Assembly: GCA_014381385.1 (NCBI GenBank)
Contig: JACNLR010000040.1
Span: forward strand, 1 to 8,441
Direction of reading: 5' to 3'
Length of the DNA: 8,441 bases
Source of the DNA: Planctomycetota bacterium
GTDB taxonomy: Bacteria > Planctomycetota > Phycisphaerae > Phycisphaerales > SM1A02
Shown here: in pieces, positions 5,939 through 8,441 of the stretch
Layout: every line of letters begins with the position of its first letter
Numbering within the stretch: the first letter of the stretch is position 1
Position numbers and translations under genes: made by a program
The notes under the pieces: model-generated
The model's database searches: none
Seen by the model: the letters and a program-made list of their open reading frames with translations, nothing else
Told to the model about the DNA's origin: nothing

Positions 5939-8441
5939 CTCGCATGCACAACACATCTCGAACTATGCGCCGTGGAAACACGCTCATCTTAGTCATAGGT
6001 ATTCTTATACTGCTCGTACTCATTGCGATCATGTTTATCGTGAAATCACAGAGCATTCGCATTACCGCTTCTGCGCAGCGAGAAGCAGCAAGAATCAATG
6101 AACAAGCAAGGTCAATCGGAAGGTCAGTCGCTGGCGAAATTGCGCTGCAATTGTTCCCAAGTGAACTTGTAGCAACAAATAACAATCAAGCACCAAGCAG
6201 CGGCAACAGCAGACGTAAAGCCCCACTTTCTACCGCTGTTCGCTATGGGCACGATCGCAACCAGACGTTCAACTTTGCGCCATACGATGTTGTGCCCTGG
6301 ACAAATCCGCCTGACTTAGTTGATATTAATCCTAACTTGCCACCATTTGCAGGACCTGAAAATCCAAGGGGTGGCCCATCTATCGGCGACTCAAGATGGC
6401 TTCGTGATACTGAGCCACTTCGCGCAGATCTTTTTGACCTAACCGGTAGCGGCGATTTCATACAGGACGGAACGCCGGAAACCTTTACACACTGGCGTCA
6501 CTTGAGCAATATTTCAAAAAGCGACAATGCTTGGAGGATAATTCCAGACATTACAGATGTCTCAACGACTACTGGCATCCTTGCTAACTTAGATTTACCA
6601 GTTGAGCAATGGCCAAATATTCGTCCCCTTTGGAGTAACCAAGGAAACGATGCATTGCTGATTGGCCAAAGTGGATACCCGTCGCTGGTTTACGATGAAA
6701 CTGGGGTTGATCAATACAACGCGCAAGACCATCACAACAGGATGATGTCGTGGACAAATCCAGCAGATTGGCCTGCTTGGTCAGCGATGCAGTACAACCC
6801 AGAACAATTACCTCAAAACTTTTTGGATTTAAGTGACCTTGATGGCGATGGCGTACACAACGAAGTGCCGATTCGTGACGGAGTTTCAGGAGCGGTCATT
6901 AGCGGCGGCGAACGATACCAAGACGCATTCATCAGGGGTACTGACCGCTGGTTTGTTGAACGCTCGCTCACTGATACGGATGGCGATGGTTTTACTGATG
7001 CGTTTTGGCACTTGAGTCCGTTGCCGTCGAGTTCGGATACGCGGCAAATTGTTGCGATTTCAATTGTTGATAACAGTGCGCTTTTAAACGCGAACGTTGC
7101 AACGCAGTTTATTTCCAATACTGATAATATCGAAACGCGTGGACATACACCTGCAGATCTTGCTTTGATTGGAACAAACTCCGGAAACTTCGACGGACGT
7201 GTTGGGTTCTTCGACTCTTTTGCAAACTTGCCGGGGAATGCAAATTTTACAGATGTTTGGGTGGAATATGACCATACACGCTGGGATCCACTTGTCGACT
7301 GGGACACATTCCACTGGGATGCAAATTCGCAGTCAAGTTTTCTTGATGAAATTGGAATTGAAAAGGGATTTGATCTAGATAATATTAATGATGCGAATCC
7401 AGTTTTTGATGATGGTGGAAATTTTAATCCTACTAGTGATGTGCGCTCGCAATATGGACGTCTTTGGTATTGGTACCTAGCGGGGCGTGACCCATTCAAT
7501 GCCACCAATGGCTTTAGGCCATTTACTCTTGCAGACGAACTCGAACTTCGATACTACGGCGGCAATAATGCACAAGCGATTTCTTCGCGTTTTGAAGTTG
7601 CCGTAAACAATCCGCAAGAACAAGCAAGTGGAGACATTGTCCAAGACCAATTTTTGCGAAGTTCGGTATTGAACGCGCATGAATCCAGTGAACTTCGCGA
7701 CCAACTCGATAACAAGCAACTACTGCACGACAATAGGCGAAAGATGACGCTCTTTAATAGTGTTCGCAATGATTTGCTGCCGCCTTGGCTCCGTTGGGAA
7801 GAACGCTTTTGGAATCGGTATGACCCCGTATTGCAAGATTATCCAAATGGCCTTGGGCTACCCTTCGGATACGACACGTTTAATCGAAATAATTATGGAA
7901 GTCTTCCTGTTGATGCGATTGATAGTTTCAACGTAATTGGGTCTGCGTATCCATTGAGAATTAGGCAAGAAGCCTTTTTGGCAATGAATACAGATAATGA
8001 TGGCGATGGAACCATTGACCTCGAAGTTGGACTTGATCGTGTTTTGCGAAACTGGAGTGCAGAATCAAAAACCAAAGTTGACTTGCGTGGATATTATTCG
8101 GATACGGGCGATAATCCTTGGTGGGAGTCAAACACGGATGGGCTTCTCACCCTTGCGGAACGTGCACCATTGCAAATTCTATTGGCGATGACGAATTCGC
8201 AAGAAGATGGCTATTCCAATGTGCAGGGTGGCTATAACGCTGCTGCTCTTGGCGATTTTACCATGAGTGCATATGGTCCTACGGGTCTAACTCGTGTGCC
8301 TGTTGCGTATTCAATATTTGATTGGGAGCAACACGGGGATGACCGCGTGCGACAGACGTGGCGCATGGCGGCGGGTTGGGCGGCAACAAGGCCGACGTTT
8401 CGTGAGGAAGAGTCCAAGTGGCGCCAGCATTCGCCCCGGGG
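5935..8441 (+). CDS. gspK: Giant GspK-like minor pseudopilin (partial, at least 835 aa)
   Basis: The frame is open for 835 codons and runs off the right edge. A basic leader ends R12-R13-G14, followed by N15-T-L-I-L19 and a hydrophobic helix to about residue 36. Having RG but neither Phe+1 nor Glu+5 is the GspK pattern (RGxALL). GspK-like landmarks follow in family order: V378-D-N-S-A-L-L-N385-A-N387 (the D/E-x-G-x-I-N-x-N motif), F530-T-L-A-D-E-L-E-L-R (the FxSxxEL helix of the SAM-like domain), K603-M-T-L-F-N-S (the LTxYS-like strand) and K714-V-D-L-R. GspK caps the pseudopilus and binds GspI and GspJ. Canonical GspK is about 320 residues; here roughly 300 residues sit between the helix and the first landmark. 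Three near-perfect calcium-type loops are present: D301-L-D-G-D-G, D347-T-D-G-D-G-F-T-D355 and D687-N-D-G-D-G-T-I-D695. No cysteine occurs in the visible part. The start overlaps the upstream stop through ATGA. Confidence 0.87.
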   Translation, partial: MTRMHNTSRTMRRGNTLILVIGILILLVLIAIMFIVKSQSIRITASAQREAARINEQARSIGRSVAGEIALQLFPSELVATNNNQAPSSGNSRRKAPLSTAVRYGHDRNQTFNFAPYDVVPWTNPPDLVDINPNLPPFAGPENPRGGPSIGDSRWLRDTEPLRADLFDLTGSGDFIQDGTPETFTHWRHLSNISKSDNAWRIIPDITDVSTTTGILANLDLPVEQWPNIRPLWSNQGNDALLIGQSGYPSLVYDETGVDQYNAQDHHNRMMSWTNPADWPAWSAMQYNPEQLPQNFLDLSDLDGDGVHNEVPIRDGVSGAVISGGERYQDAFIRGTDRWFVERSLTDTDGDGFTDAFWHLSPLPSSSDTRQIVAISIVDNSALLNANVATQFISNTDNIETRGHTPADLALIGTNSGNFDGRVGFFDSFANLPGNANFTDVWVEYDHTRWDPLVDWDTFHWDANSQSSFLDEIGIEKGFDLDNINDANPVFDDGGNFNPTSDVRSQYGRLWYWYLAGRDPFNATNGFRPFTLADELELRYYGGNNAQAISSRFEVAVNNPQEQASGDIVQDQFLRSSVLNAHESSELRDQLDNKQLLHDNRRKMTLFNSVRNDLLPPWLRWEERFWNRYDPVLQDYPNGLGLPFGYDTFNRNNYGSLPVDAIDSFNVIGSAYPLRIRQEAFLAMNTDNDGDGTIDLEVGLDRVLRNWSAESKTKVDLRGYYSDTGDNPWWESNTDGLLTLAERAPLQILLAMTNSQEDGYSNVQGGYNAAALGDFTMSAYGPTGLTRVPVAYSIFDWEQHGDDRVRQTWRMAAGWAATRPTFREEESKWRQHSPR

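Noticed and set aside
225..5949. Other short antisense and alternative-frame open frames of 60-151 codons
   Set aside because: All overlap genes with well-supported products and show no motif, leader or ribosome site that would argue for a second gene.
6813..7508. Minus-strand open frame of 231 codons
   Set aside because: It lies wholly within the GspK-like gene, whose plus-strand frame is open for 835 codons with clear family landmarks. The reverse translation is Ser/Arg-rich with no recognisable motif.
1..8441. Type IV pilus operon instead of T2SS
   Set aside because: PilV- and PilW-like features are shared between the two systems, but the G-(G2)-H-I-J-K order, the GspG DxWGxP and SxGPD motifs and the GspK-like last gene fit T2SS better. 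It is not fully excluded without the neighbouring ATPase and secretin genes.

Overview
The window is one tightly packed plus-strand operon for the inner-membrane and pseudopilus part of a type II secretion (T2SS-like) machine. It holds seven genes, the first and last cut by the window edges. In order they are the 3' end of a GspF/PilC-type platform protein, two tandem GspG-like pseudopilins, a GspH-like, a GspI/PilV-like, a GspJ/PilW-like and a very large, incomplete GspK-like protein. This F-G-(G2)-H-I-J-K order is the classical gsp order with one extra major-pseudopilin-like gene. Only 6 bases separate the first two genes, and each of the other five junctions is a 4-base ATGA stop/start overlap. 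There is therefore no room for internal promoters or terminators, and I see no RNA gene, mobile element, CRISPR array or regulatory element.

Each of the five G-to-J genes starts with a short basic leader, a G|F prepilin-peptidase site, Glu at mature position 5 and a hydrophobic helix. The GspK-like protein has the RG leader and helix but no Phe+1 and no Glu+5, as expected of GspK. By family knowledge, GspF anchors the assembly ATPase in the inner membrane, the G-like proteins form the pseudopilus shaft, and H, I, J and K form its tip, pushing folded substrates through the outer-membrane secretin. ATPase, secretin and GspL/M (or PilM/N/O) genes are not in view and would be expected just outside the window.

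Two things stand out. First, the proteins are far longer than textbook members: 389, 251, 309, 417, 538 and at least 835 residues, against roughly 120-330. The extra length is in acidic, Asp/Asn/Trp/Pro-rich ectodomains. Second, acidic D-x-[DN]-x-D loops resembling EF-hand or dockerin/thrombospondin-3 calcium loops, or a less regular Asp/Asn cluster, occur in every pseudopilin, with three perfect copies in the GspK-like protein.

The organism is probably a planctomycete-like Gram-negative bacterium, perhaps of the Phycisphaerae. The oversized pseudopilins and the GspK-like segment with D-x-DGDG followed by VDNSALLNAN resemble proteins I associate with that group, and the acidic composition would fit a marine lifestyle. 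This assignment is inference from protein style, not from a marker gene.
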